DNA of 39,879 nt from Cyclobacteriaceae bacterium (GTDB taxonomy: Bacteria > Bacteroidota > Bacteroidia > Cytophagales > Cyclobacteriaceae), in contig JAAUQL010000049.1 of the NCBI GenBank assembly GCA_012033595.1, positions 1-39,879 of the forward strand. Reading direction: 5' to 3'. A model generated the notes under the pieces. It saw only the letters and a list, made by a program, of their open reading frames with translations. It did not search any database and was not told the DNA's origin. Shown here one piece after another: positions 27,301 through 35,776 of the stretch. How positions within the stretch are numbered: position 1 is the stretch's first letter; each line of letters opens with the position of its first letter. Made by a program: the position numbers and the translations under genes.

Positions 27301-28083
27301 ATGAAAAGAAGGAATTTTTTAGCCGGAATCGGCCCTTTGGCCGCAGCCCCTTTGATTGGGTTTTCGGCAGAGACTCAAGCGGAAGATCAGCAGTTTATCG
27401 AAATTTTAAAGTATAAGTTGCCTTTCGGCGAAAACAAAAGCCGAACAGAAAAATATTATGCAGAAGCGGCAATTCCGGCACTGAATAAAATGGGGATCGA
27501 AAACATTGGGGTTTTCAATGTGATGTATGGTCCCAATGCACCATCGCTTTATGTGGTAATACCGCACGATAGCATGCAATCAGTACTTGATTATCAACAA
27601 AAACTATTGGACGATCGAGCCTATATGGAGGCTGCGGGAGATTTTATGGATTCGTCCTTGTCATCGCCGGCATATTTGCGCCTGGAGCGCGGACTGATGA
27701 AAGCATTCAAAAATATGCCCAAGGTGGTTTCTCCAAAGCCTGTTTTTGGCGATAAGCGAATCATGGAAATGCGTATCTACGAGAGTCACAACTACCTGAA
27801 GGGTCAAAAGAAAATTGATATGTTTAACGATGCAGGCGAAATCACCATTTTCAAAGAAACCGGCCTTACACCGGTTTTCTTTGGTGAGACCGTATTTGGA
27901 GAACTGATGCCCAATCTAACCTACATGGTGGTGTTTAAAGACATGGCCGAAAGAGATATAAACTGGGCCCAGTTTGTGAAAGCACCAGGCTGGACAGCAA
28001 TAAAGGATCTTCCCGAATTCAAAGATACTGTCTCTAATATCACTGATATCATACTGAGGCCTGCATCTTGCTCACAAATCTGA
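27301..28083 (+). CDS. Tat-type exported NIPSNAP-family protein
   Basis: 260 residues. The N-terminus MKRRNFLAGIGPLAAAPLIGFSAETQA has twin arginines and a moderately hydrophobic core, as in Tat signals. Two NIPSNAP-like ferredoxin-fold domains follow: residues 30-135 (FIEILKYKL...) and 155-255 (RIMEMRIYESHNYLKGQKKIDMF...). The family is of unclear function and common in Bacteroidota and Planctomycetes as exported proteins. Stand-alone gene with a strong terminator just behind it. No catalytic residues visible. Confidence 0.85.
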   Translation: MKRRNFLAGIGPLAAAPLIGFSAETQAEDQQFIEILKYKLPFGENKSRTEKYYAEAAIPALNKMGIENIGVFNVMYGPNAPSLYVVIPHDSMQSVLDYQQKLLDDRAYMEAAGDFMDSSLSSPAYLRLERGLMKAFKNMPKVVSPKPVFGDKRIMEMRIYESHNYLKGQKKIDMFNDAGEITIFKETGLTPVFFGETVFGELMPNLTYMVVFKDMAERDINWAQFVKAPGWTAIKDLPEFKDTVSNITDIILRPASCSQI

Positions 28084-28098
28084 TCGCCACAACAAACC

Positions 28099-28133
28099 AC
28101 AGGCTCCAGCCGCTTCGGGAGCCTGTTTTTTTT
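28099..28133 (+). terminator. Terminator of NIPSNAP gene
   Basis: ACAGGCTCC (28099-28107) and GGAGCCTGT (28118-28126) form a perfect stem with a 10-base loop and are followed by eight T, a model factor-independent terminator 15 bases after the stop codon. Confidence 0.92.
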
Positions 28134-28360
28134 AATTGATGCACCAAACCAGGCAAACGGCGCCATTATCCAGGAATTCATTTACATTGAACTGGCTTTT
28201 TAGTAGTATCAATGTCGATAGAGACGTCCCTTATTCAGGGTTTTATTGCTTTATTTCATGTCCTTATTCAATGAAAACAAAATGCAATGGAGAAAAGAAA
28301 ATGGTATTAAAAATAATATAAATTACATGAGTGCTCATTTTCCATTTTCTGTCTGTAAAT

Positions 28361-29161
28361 ATGGTTTACCAAAAGCTTAAAATCTTTATTTATAGGCAAA
28401 TACGATTTGTTCTATATTTTTTGACCGTGAAAACCATATACCTGACCATCATTATTTCTTGCTTTATCATCTTCAGTATTCAAACTTCTGCCCGGGCACA
28501 GTGGTATTCTTTATCCAACAAGCCCTTGTCACCGGCTAAGATGTGCCACAAGATCAACAAAAACAGGGTCAGAAAAGCGAGGAAAAAAGTCAGACTTAAA
28601 AAAGCAGAAAACAATATAACCAGAATCAGCTACAAGCCTTATGAGATAAGCCATTCCAGGCCAGGGCTCAAAAGCGCCCCATCGGCCAAGGACGAAATAC
28701 TCCATGTGCCCGAGCTGATCGCCTCCAAGGGTACCGTAAAACCACTTGAAAATGATCTTCCTGTACCTATTAATTCCCGTCAAATGGAAATACGGAAAAA
28801 GGTTGCAGATCAGATAGAGCGTGGTCAAGCCAATGAGCCTATTTTGGAATCGCTCTATTTTATAACAGACGAGGCCGAATTTGCCTATGTCGATTTTGAT
28901 CCTTTTCTGTTGGCCGTAGAGTATGCTTTGCAAGGCAAAATGGTACTGGTAGAAGGTTATACAGACAACAGGGGCGGAGAGGAGCACAACCTTCAGCTCT
29001 CCATGAAACGGGTGAGACAGATAGAGGCACTCATGCACGATATTGGAGTGGCGCCGGAAAACGTGTCTGTAATCGGATATGGCGAGGCCAATCCCAAATA
29101 CGACAATGCCACAGAGGAAGGCCGACAGAAAAACCGGCGGGTCGATTTTAAAATATTCTAA
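28361..29161 (+). CDS. OmpA-family cell-wall-binding protein
   Basis: The C-terminal OmpA/MotB domain (about the last 110 residues) is clear: FVDFDPF-type strand, LVEGYTDNRGGEEHNLQLSMKRVRQIEALM and VIGYGEANPKYDN...QKNRRVDFKIF with the peptidoglycan-binding Asp and Arg. The N-terminal part has a signal peptide-like stretch TIYLTIIISCFIIFSIQTSARA followed by a very basic region (RKARKKVRLKKAE). The start is uncertain: GTG 28331, ATG 28361 and GTG 28427 are all in frame, and the last places the signal peptide directly at the N-terminus. I give the ATG for convenience. Probably periplasmic, tethering the outer membrane to peptidoglycan. Confidence 0.85.
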   Translation: MVYQKLKIFIYRQIRFVLYFLTVKTIYLTIIISCFIIFSIQTSARAQWYSLSNKPLSPAKMCHKINKNRVRKARKKVRLKKAENNITRISYKPYEISHSRPGLKSAPSAKDEILHVPELIASKGTVKPLENDLPVPINSRQMEIRKKVADQIERGQANEPILESLYFITDEAEFAYVDFDPFLLAVEYALQGKMVLVEGYTDNRGGEEHNLQLSMKRVRQIEALMHDIGVAPENVSVIGYGEANPKYDNATEEGRQKNRRVDFKIF

Positions 29162-29325
29162 TCAGCAATATCCATGCTCCGGGATCAATCCTGCTGAACA
29201 TTTTTCTGTAACAAAACACGATCATCGTGTTTTGATAAACCCCAATTTACATATCATCTTCCATAGAATTACGATCACTTACTGTATCTAGGAGCCGCTA
29301 AGGCCTTTTGCCACGGCAGGGATAT

Positions 29326-29384
29326 GTTCTATAGAATTGTTATTTTGGCCTATTTAGCTTACCTTTGCATCCGTTCTACAGAAC
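29326..29384 (+). promoter_or_regulatory. kamA promoter with two matching dyads
   Basis: TTG (29337-29339) and TACCTTTG (29360-29367), spaced 20 bases, match the Bacteroidota consensus, and the ATG is 27 bases downstream. The dyads GTTCTATAGAAT (29326-29337) and GTTCTACAGAAC (29373-29384) bracket the promoter, 47 bases between centres, and share the form GTTCTAYAGAAY. A weaker relative, TTCCATAGAATT, lies at 29259-29270. The arrangement suggests an operator pair for a dimeric repressor or activator of the operon. Confidence 0.7.
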
Positions 29385-29394
29385 ATAAAAATTT

Positions 29395-30870
29395 ATGCAC
29401 TATACAAAAGAAGAAATCAATTCTATGGCAGCAGCCAATACATTTGGTGAACTGCCCGTTTCGATCACGAAAAATGAAAACCTTGAAAACCTACTGAAGT
29501 TAGATTTGCCTGAGGCGATCAAAGACCCTGTCTCCAATGATGATTTGTATCACAGGTACTTTGTTAAAAACGCCTTTTGGCACAAGATACCCGCGTTTGC
29601 CAGTATTACAGAAGAGGAGTTTTTGGATGTCAAATTTCAAAATAAAAACACCGTACGCAAAGTTGAAAAATTGATCGAGCTGGTTGGAGAAATCGCCCCC
29701 GGGGGATTTATTGATGACGTAAAAGAGGGCATGGAGCTGGCACCTATGAATCTGAGCATTTCCCCGTATATCCTCAGCCTGATCGATTGGAACGACCCTT
29801 ATCATGATCCACTCAGGATACAATTTATTCCGGTAAATAGCAGACGAGTGGCAGACCATCCAAAACTAACCCTGGACTCGCTTGGCGAACAAGGCGATTC
29901 GCCAGTTCCAGGCCTGGTGCATCGCTATTTCGATAAGGTTTTGTTTCTTCCACTGGATGTGTGCCCGGTGTATTGTCGGTTTTGCACCAGGAGTTATGCC
30001 ATTGGCGGCAACACCGAAACAGTGGATAAAGTGAAGTTTACCAATGCACCACAAAAATGGAACGATGCATTTGCCTACATCGCTTCAAGACCCGAAATTG
30101 AAGATGTGGTAATTTCCGGCGGAGATGCCTATATGCTGGCGCCGGATCGATTGCGCCTCATTGGCAATACGCTTTTGGATATTCCGCATGTCCGAAGGAT
30201 GAGGTTTGCCACAAAAGGCCCGGCCGTCATGCCCATGAAAATACTCTCTGACCAGAAATGGACTGATGCGCTGGTGGAAATTGTCGATAAGGGAAGGAAG
30301 ATGGGTAAAGAAGTGGTTTTACACACGCACTTTAATAGCCCCAACGAAATTTCGGATATTACCAGACGGGCAATGCTTCATCTATTCAAAAAGGGAATAA
30401 CGGTACGTAACCAGAGTGTGCTGATCAAAGGGGTGAATGACACAGCAGAAAAGATGATCCATCTGATTAGGAAGCTTTCGTACATGAACGTACAGCCCTA
30501 CTATGTATATCAGCATGATATGGTAAGTGGCACCGAAGATTTGCGCACAAGTGTCGGGCAAACCGTAGAGCTGGAAAAAGTAATTCGCGGGGTAACGGCC
30601 GGATTCAATACACCACTTTTTGTCACTGATGCTCCCGGCGGAGGTGGCAAGCGCGATGTACACAGTTACGACTACTACGATGAAACCACGGGCATTAGTG
30701 TCTATCGCAGCCCCAGCGTCGACGACAGCAAATTATATATATATTTTGACCCGATAGATACCTTACCCGCCAGTGGGCAAAAACTTTGGGAAGACGAGAG
30801 CCTGCATGAAGAACTAATTAATAATGCCATCAAAAGTTCCGGCTTTACTTCACTCACACCGGTATTATAG
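29395..30870 (+). CDS. kamA: Lysine 2,3-aminomutase (AblA/KamA)
   Basis: 491 residues, ATG 29395. Radical SAM enzyme with PLP: the iron-sulfur motif CPVYCRFC places Cys190, Cys194 and Cys197. The PLP lysine is Lys419 in DAPGGGGK. The two substrate-binding aspartates known from the clostridial lysine enzyme (293 and 330, replaced by Lys and Asn in glutamate 2,3-aminomutase) appear as Asp375 (YQHDMVSG) and Asp412 (TDAPGGGGK) with the same 37-residue spacing. The sequence therefore supports lysine as substrate, giving beta-lysine. The N-terminal extension of about 80 residues is long. It ends directly at the start codon of the symporter. Context with the acetyltransferase points to N-epsilon-acetyl-beta-lysine, an osmolyte; lysine fermentation is less likely because the other kam/kce genes are absent. 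Confidence 0.93.
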   Translation: MHYTKEEINSMAAANTFGELPVSITKNENLENLLKLDLPEAIKDPVSNDDLYHRYFVKNAFWHKIPAFASITEEEFLDVKFQNKNTVRKVEKLIELVGEIAPGGFIDDVKEGMELAPMNLSISPYILSLIDWNDPYHDPLRIQFIPVNSRRVADHPKLTLDSLGEQGDSPVPGLVHRYFDKVLFLPLDVCPVYCRFCTRSYAIGGNTETVDKVKFTNAPQKWNDAFAYIASRPEIEDVVISGGDAYMLAPDRLRLIGNTLLDIPHVRRMRFATKGPAVMPMKILSDQKWTDALVEIVDKGRKMGKEVVLHTHFNSPNEISDITRRAMLHLFKKGITVRNQSVLIKGVNDTAEKMIHLIRKLSYMNVQPYYVYQHDMVSGTEDLRTSVGQTVELEKVIRGVTAGFNTPLFVTDAPGGGGKRDVHSYDYYDETTGISVYRSPSVDDSKLYIYFDPIDTLPASGQKLWEDESLHEELINNAIKSSGFTSLTPVL

Positions 30871-32277
30871 ATGCATGCCATAGATTTTTTTGTGTTTGCC
30901 ATCTATTTTTTTGGCATTCTAAGTGTTGGTTTTTATTTCTACAAGAAAAATTCAAATAAAGAAGACTTCTATGTCGGTGGCCGCAAAATTGGCCCCTGGC
31001 ATGTTGGTCTTTCCATTGCTGCTACCGATGTCGGTGGTGGCTTTTCTATTGGTTTAGGTGGTCTTGGCTTCACCATGGGGCTGGCTGGCAGCTGGCTGCT
31101 CTTTACCGGCCTGGTAGGTGCTTGGATGTCAGCGGTACTGGTAGTGCCCAGGCATAAAAGGCTGGATATGCAGCATGGCTTACTTACTTTCCCTGATTTT
31201 CTCAAACTCAAGTACAATGGTCAGGTGGCAACCTGGGCAGCGGTGATCTCAGGTATCGGTTATTTGGGCTTTACAGCCGGGCAGATATTAGCCGGTGGCA
31301 AGCTGGCTGCAGGCAGTGTATTTGCACAAGTATCCTGGACAGATCCCTTGCTGTTTTCGCTGGTGGTCATGGCGCTGGTGGTGGTGGTTTACACCGTCCT
31401 TGGCGGGATAAAGGCCGTTATTTATACCGATACGGTGCAATGGATAGTGCTTTTGTCCGGTTTGCTATTTCTGGGCTTCCCCTTCGCTTATGTTCAACTT
31501 GGCGGTTGGCAAGCCATTGCTGATGCTTTGCCTGCCTCTCATTTTTCCCTGGGCAATGTGGCACCAATCACGATTGTCAACTGGTCATTTTCCATTGTTC
31601 CTATCTGGTTCATTGCCATGACACTCTACCAACGGGTATATGCAAGCCCTGATGTGGAGCGTGCAAAAAGAGCCTTTTTTATAGCGGGCTTTTTTGAATA
31701 TCCCATGATGGCATTTGTTGGTGTGGGTTTGGGCATGCTTGCAAGAGTTGCTTTTCCGGAGAGCGATCCTGAAATTGCCTTGCCCAGGTTATTGACCGAG
31801 GTGCTGCCGGCAGGCGTTGCAGGTTTTGTATTAGCGGCCTATTTTTCGGCAGTCATGTCCACGGCCGATAGTTGCCTGATTGCCTCTTCGGGCAATTTTC
31901 TGCACGATCTGCTTGCCAAATACATCCGGCACCTCGATGACAAACAATGGATGCTGTTTTCACAGGTAATCACGCTGATATTGGGTTCTGTGGCTTTTTT
32001 ATTGGCCAGTTATTTTACTTCGGTGCTCAGCCTGGTGCTTCATTCGTATTCTTTTATGGTTTCGGGGCTTTTGGTTCCTACCCTCATTGCTTATTTTTCC
32101 AGGTTTACCAGCAGCCGTGCAGCAATGGTCAGCATGTTGGGCGGGGATACCACCACATCAGTTTTGATATTTTACGCTGTCGAGTTGCCGTTGGGGCTGG
32201 AGGCCACCATTTTTGGAATAGCCAGCTCACTATTTCTATATGTATCAACCTATTTAATTGAGAAGCGATATGTTTGA
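30871..32277 (+). CDS. Sodium:solute symporter (SSS family)
   Basis: 468 residues, ATG immediately following the kamA stop. Twelve to thirteen hydrophobic helices. N-terminal SSS marks: DFYVGGRKIGPWHVGLSIAATDVGGGFSIG with the sodium-site helix TM1-like region, then GGIKAVIYTDTVQW, AAYFSAVMSTADSCLIASSGNFLHDLLAKY with the conserved SxxDSCL. Size is typical for the family. Placed between the aminomutase and acetyltransferase genes, it may import lysine or recapture a beta-amino-acid solute; the substrate is not shown by the sequence. It overlaps the next gene by eight bases. Confidence 0.9.
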   Translation: MHAIDFFVFAIYFFGILSVGFYFYKKNSNKEDFYVGGRKIGPWHVGLSIAATDVGGGFSIGLGGLGFTMGLAGSWLLFTGLVGAWMSAVLVVPRHKRLDMQHGLLTFPDFLKLKYNGQVATWAAVISGIGYLGFTAGQILAGGKLAAGSVFAQVSWTDPLLFSLVVMALVVVVYTVLGGIKAVIYTDTVQWIVLLSGLLFLGFPFAYVQLGGWQAIADALPASHFSLGNVAPITIVNWSFSIVPIWFIAMTLYQRVYASPDVERAKRAFFIAGFFEYPMMAFVGVGLGMLARVAFPESDPEIALPRLLTEVLPAGVAGFVLAAYFSAVMSTADSCLIASSGNFLHDLLAKYIRHLDDKQWMLFSQVITLILGSVAFLLASYFTSVLSLVLHSYSFMVSGLLVPTLIAYFSRFTSSRAAMVSMLGGDTTTSVLIFYAVELPLGLEATIFGIASSLFLYVSTYLIEKRYV

Positions 32278-33105
32278 CAAATTGGAAGTGATCGGCAAAT
32301 CTGTGATTCAACATGGGCCTAATAACAACCGGGTTTATCTGATGAAGCTCCATCCGGACGATTTAGAAGGAATGATCGATTATTTGTTTCGTCTGGCCAT
32401 AGCTAAAGGTATGCCAAAATAGTGGTGAAAGTTCCGGAATGGGCTTTGGAACATTTTCTTGCGCAAAATTATAAATTGGAAGGATCCATCCCCCATTTGT
32501 ATGGAGGCAAAGAAAAGGGGTACTTTTTGAGCATGTTTTTTAGTGCCAAGCGATCATACTTATCAAATAAAAACAAAGAGTTGATTAAGTCAGTAAAAAC
32601 AATGGCTTCGCGCATCAAAAACACAGAAGCTTTTGAAATATCAGACAAATACCAGATTAGAAAAATAAACAAAGAGGATGTGCCTCAATTGGCAAGGCTG
32701 TACAAAAATGTATTTGACGTTTATCCATTCCCGATTTTCAAGGAAGTTTATCTCTCAGAAACGATGGAGGAGAACGTAATCTATTATGGGGTATTCAAAG
32801 ACAATAAATTATTGGCTGCCTCTTCTGCTGAACTCGACCTGCATAACCTCAATGCAGAAATGACCGACTTTGCTACCCATCCCGACTTTTTGGGCAGAAA
32901 ATTTTCCTATTTCTTATTGAAAAAAATGGAAAAGGAGATGGCTTTTATGGGCATCAAAACCTTATATACCATCGCCAGAGCTACCTCGCATGGTATGAAC
33001 AAAACCTTTGGCAGGTTGAACTACGCAATGGGGGGTACGCTTGTCAACAATACGCTTATTGGCCAGACTATAGAATCGATGAATGTCTGGTACAAAAACA
33101 TATAA
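32270..33105 (+). CDS. ablB: Beta-lysine N6-acetyltransferase (AblB), one-base frameshift
   Basis: GNAT protein that should acetylate the epsilon amino group of beta-lysine. The N-terminal part in the first frame from ATG 32270 reads MFDKLEVIGKSVIQHGPNNNRVYLMKLHPDD, a start I recognize from the AblB family, and stops after GMPK. Adding one A to the AAAA at 32416-32419 gives GMPKIVVKVPEWALEHFLAQNYKLEGSIP and joins the rest, including the acyl-CoA part ATHPDFLGRKFSYFLLKKMEKEM and the C-terminal TIARATSHGMNKTFGRLNYAMGGTLVNN. Corrected length 278 residues, near the family's usual size. Its ATG overlaps the symporter stop, so the three genes form an operon. Confidence 0.85.
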
Positions 33106-33156
33106 AGTCGCCAGCGCTCCGGAATTTCTCAAAATGGAAAGTGGTTGGAAAAGTAA

Positions 33157-33164
33157 TATCTTTG
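33157..33164 (+). promoter_or_regulatory. -7 promoter element of DEAD-box helicase gene
   Basis: TATCTTTG fits TAnnTTTG and is 17 bases before the ATG at 33182. No well-spaced TTG at -33, so support is partial. Confidence 0.45.
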
Positions 33165-33181
33165 AGGCATAATTCCCCAAT

Positions 33182-34413
33182 ATGAAATTTGAAGAATACC
33201 GCATCGCCGACGGCATTAAAAAAAGTATCGGCAAATTAGGATATAAAAAACCCACCGACATCCAGTTCAAATCGATACCGCCCATATTAAAAGGCGAAGA
33301 TGTACTGGCCATAGCACAAACAGGCACTGGTAAAACTGCGGCTTTTGCCATCCCCATTTTAAATATACTGCATGAACGCAAAATCATCGGAAGGCCAGAT
33401 GGAGTCAAATGCCTGGTGATGGCACCTACACATGAACTGGCCCTGCAGATCGAAAATGTATTCCATACGCTGGGAAGACATACGCAAGTGACATGCTTTT
33501 GCATTCATGGCGGCGTGGATCAGGAACCTCAAATCAAAAGGCTGGATCATGGCGTGGATGTGCTTGTGGCGACACCGGCCGTATGTTTGATCTGGTGAGT
33601 CAGGGCGCCCTGTCTCTGAAAAGGGTCGAAATACTCGTGCTGGACGAGGCAGACCACATGTTGGATCTGGGTTTTATCAAAGACATACAGGATTTGATGA
33701 AGCACCTGCCCAAAAAGAGGCAAACCCTATTTTTCTCCGCAACCATAAACGAAAAAATCAAGAAGCTCGCTTATTCCCTGGTGACCAATGCCATCAGAAT
33801 ACAGATAAGCCCCAAAGACCCGGTAGCTAAAAACATTGCTCACGCTGTCGCCTTTATTGAAATGGACGATAAGCGGTTTTTTTTGGAAAAGGTGGTCAGA
33901 AACAATATCGATAAGAAAATACTGGTTTTCGTCAGGACAAAGGTTCGTGCCGAACGGGTGAAAAAGGCGATGGAAAGAGCTGAGATAATTACCGACACCA
34001 TTCATAGTGACAAAACCCATGATGCTCGCGAACTAACCATGCGTAGATTCAGAAACGATGAATTGAAAATACTGATAGCCACCGACGTAAGCGCAAGAGG
34101 TATCGATATTCCCAATGTGGAATATGTCATCAATTATGATTTGCCCGAATCGCTCGAAAACTATGTGCACAGGGTAGGCCGTACAGGTCGCGGTTCACAA
34201 AAGGGACAGGCTATTTCTTTTTGTAGTACCGAGGAAAAACCAATACTGCAAACCATAGAAGCAGGACTGGAAAAACCGATCCAGCGGATCGAACTCTCCA
34301 AAACAGATTACCAATATACCATAGATAGTTCCGAAGCCAAAGAAGAAAACTGGAAGCAGTTATTGAAAGAAGCTGAGGTACACCACGAAGCCAGAAAAAA
34401 GAAAAAACGGTGA
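33182..34413 (+). CDS. DEAD-box RNA helicase, RhlE-like (one-base frameshift)
   Basis: ATP-dependent RNA helicase. First frame: Q-motif with GYKKPTDIQFKSIP, motif I AQTGTGKT, motif Ia PTHELALQ (His replaces the usual Arg), then VLVATPA followed by a stop. Restoring one G in the GG at 33578-33579 gives VLVATPGRMFDLVSQG, i.e. motif Ib TPGR, and joins the second half with DEAD (motif II), SAT (III), VFVRTKVRAERV, ATDVSARGIDI (V) and HRVGRTGR (VI). Corrected length 410 residues; a short Lys-rich tail (ARKKKKR) ends it, as in RhlE. Probably works in cold response or ribosome maturation. Convergent with the next gene. Confidence 0.93.
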
Positions 34414-34464
34414 CAATGCAATCCTCCTTTGCGGAGAATATCATGGCAAATCGTTAGTTAGCCA

Positions 34465-34821
34465 TTACTCTTCGACGGGGGCTTCTTCTTGTTTTACCTC
34501 CAGCATAAACTGCTTGTTCATCGTAAACTCATAGACAGATTGATCCATCAATTCCACCGCTTTTCTTGATTTTTGCAAAACAGAAAGTAAATCTTTAGCC
34601 AATGCAGAAGATTTGATGTCGTTGATGGCCTTGCCCTGGAATACCCGCAAAACAAATGAATAGCCTCCTTTTTCTTTGGCATTGATGCTTTTGAATTCAT
34701 GATCCAGAAATTGGTATTCCTGTGGTTCAGCTTCAGCATCTATCATAAACCTCAATAGCGCCGGTCGATATTTGCTCCATAGGAAGGTGTACTTCTGAAC
34801 CATTTCTGTAGTATAAGCCAT
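34465..34821 (-). CDS. Conserved Bacteroidota protein of unknown function
   Basis: 118 residues, MAYTTEMVQKYTFLWSKYRPALLRFM..., no signal peptide, no membrane helix. Alternation of helix and strand with a GGYSFVLRVFQGKAINDIKSSALAKDLL core; the end is acidic (QEEAPVEE). I recall near-identical small proteins in other Bacteroidota with the same start and FQGKA motif, but no function. It stands convergent with the helicase and has its own upstream region containing an inverted repeat. Confidence 0.65.
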   Translation of the reverse strand: MAYTTEMVQKYTFLWSKYRPALLRFMIDAEAEPQEYQFLDHEFKSINAKEKGGYSFVLRVFQGKAINDIKSSALAKDLLSVLQKSRKAVELMDQSVYEFTMNKQFMLEVKQEEAPVEE

Positions 34822-35184
34822 AACTTGTCATTGATTTTAAGTGTTCGACACCAGGTAGGTGATCTTGGTGACTTCGCGAATAATTTGTAGAAATAAGAAA
34901 TGAATGTGATTGGCGTTATCCTTATATCCTCTGCAAGGTAAGGATAAGTGGCCAAAATCCCCATTTCGTAGCGACCAATCTTTGGTAATAATGACAATAC
35001 ATCGGCTCAATTTTATTTTTAATTTATGTAAAATGAGGTAAATAATTGATATATAATTATTTATGGCAAATATCCGGTGAATATTATAAGCTATTCAATT
35101 TTGTTGTTTTTCCATTTTCAAGAAAAATTGCGGCCTGGTCTTAGTAAATTTTACCGTATTTTTGATCTTTGAACTTCCATCATT
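34822..35184. other. A/T-rich divergent intergenic region with an inverted repeat
   Basis: 363 bases between divergent genes. Contains a perfect 9-base inverted repeat, TTATCCTTA (34916-34924) and TAAGGATAA (34939-34947), with a 14-base spacer, about 95 bases upstream of the minus-strand gene. A -7-like TATTTTTG at 35157-35164 (+) lies 20 bases before the HEAT-repeat gene. No further gene seen. Confidence 0.55.
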
Positions 35185-35709
35185 ATGGCAACAAATATTC
35201 AACCATTAGTAGATCAGCTCACCGCCACAGCGCTCACCGACAAAGCCTACAAAGCATCCGATTCGCTGGCGCGTATAGGTTCGGGCGAAGTCATCAGGGC
35301 TATGATAGCACTGCTGCAACACCCCAATCCCGAATCGCGAATCATGGCTGCACGCACTCTGGGCATGGCTGCTGACAATGGCGTAGCCCTGGAGCCTCTG
35401 TTGGAAGCGGTAAACAATCCGGAAAACAAGGCCATTGCAGGCGATCTGTTTATGGCTTTGGAAGGATTTGATGTAAGTGAACATTATCTGGATTTATTCA
35501 AATTGTACCTTTTTGGAAGTTTTAAAGTATCGGCCATAGCCAAAAACCTGCTGGATTATAAGGAATTTGATATTACACCACGCGTTATCAAAAAGGCACA
35601 AAAGCATTGGAACCACTATGCCAACAATGTAAAACAGGATGAGTCTTACGAGCTAAAAAAGAGCGAAGTTGAAGATATTCTTAATGATTTGCGCGCCTAT
35701 TTGGAATGA
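35185..35709 (+). CDS. HEAT-repeat protein
   Basis: 174 residues, ATG 35185. Two HEAT-like helical pairs are visible: ALTDKAYKASDSLARIGSGEVIRAMIALLQ and NPESRIMAARTLGMAADNGVALEPLLEAVN, followed by a third, degenerate one (NKAIAGDLFMALEGFD). The second half is helical with an acidic, Lys-rich end. Such proteins are scaffolds; partners cannot be inferred here. No signal peptide. Confidence 0.7.
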   Translation: MATNIQPLVDQLTATALTDKAYKASDSLARIGSGEVIRAMIALLQHPNPESRIMAARTLGMAADNGVALEPLLEAVNNPENKAIAGDLFMALEGFDVSEHYLDLFKLYLFGSFKVSAIAKNLLDYKEFDITPRVIKKAQKHWNHYANNVKQDESYELKKSEVEDILNDLRAYLE

Positions 35710-35776
35710 GAAAAACGAACTTTCACGGCTTCACGTTTCTTTACCGTAGCTGAAAAACAATAAAAAACCGACCCCC

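Noticed and set aside
4508-34413. Programmed ribosomal frameshifting as the cause of the split genes
   Set aside because: No slippery heptamers followed by pseudoknots are common to the sites, the direction differs in argC, and these gene families are not known to use recoding.
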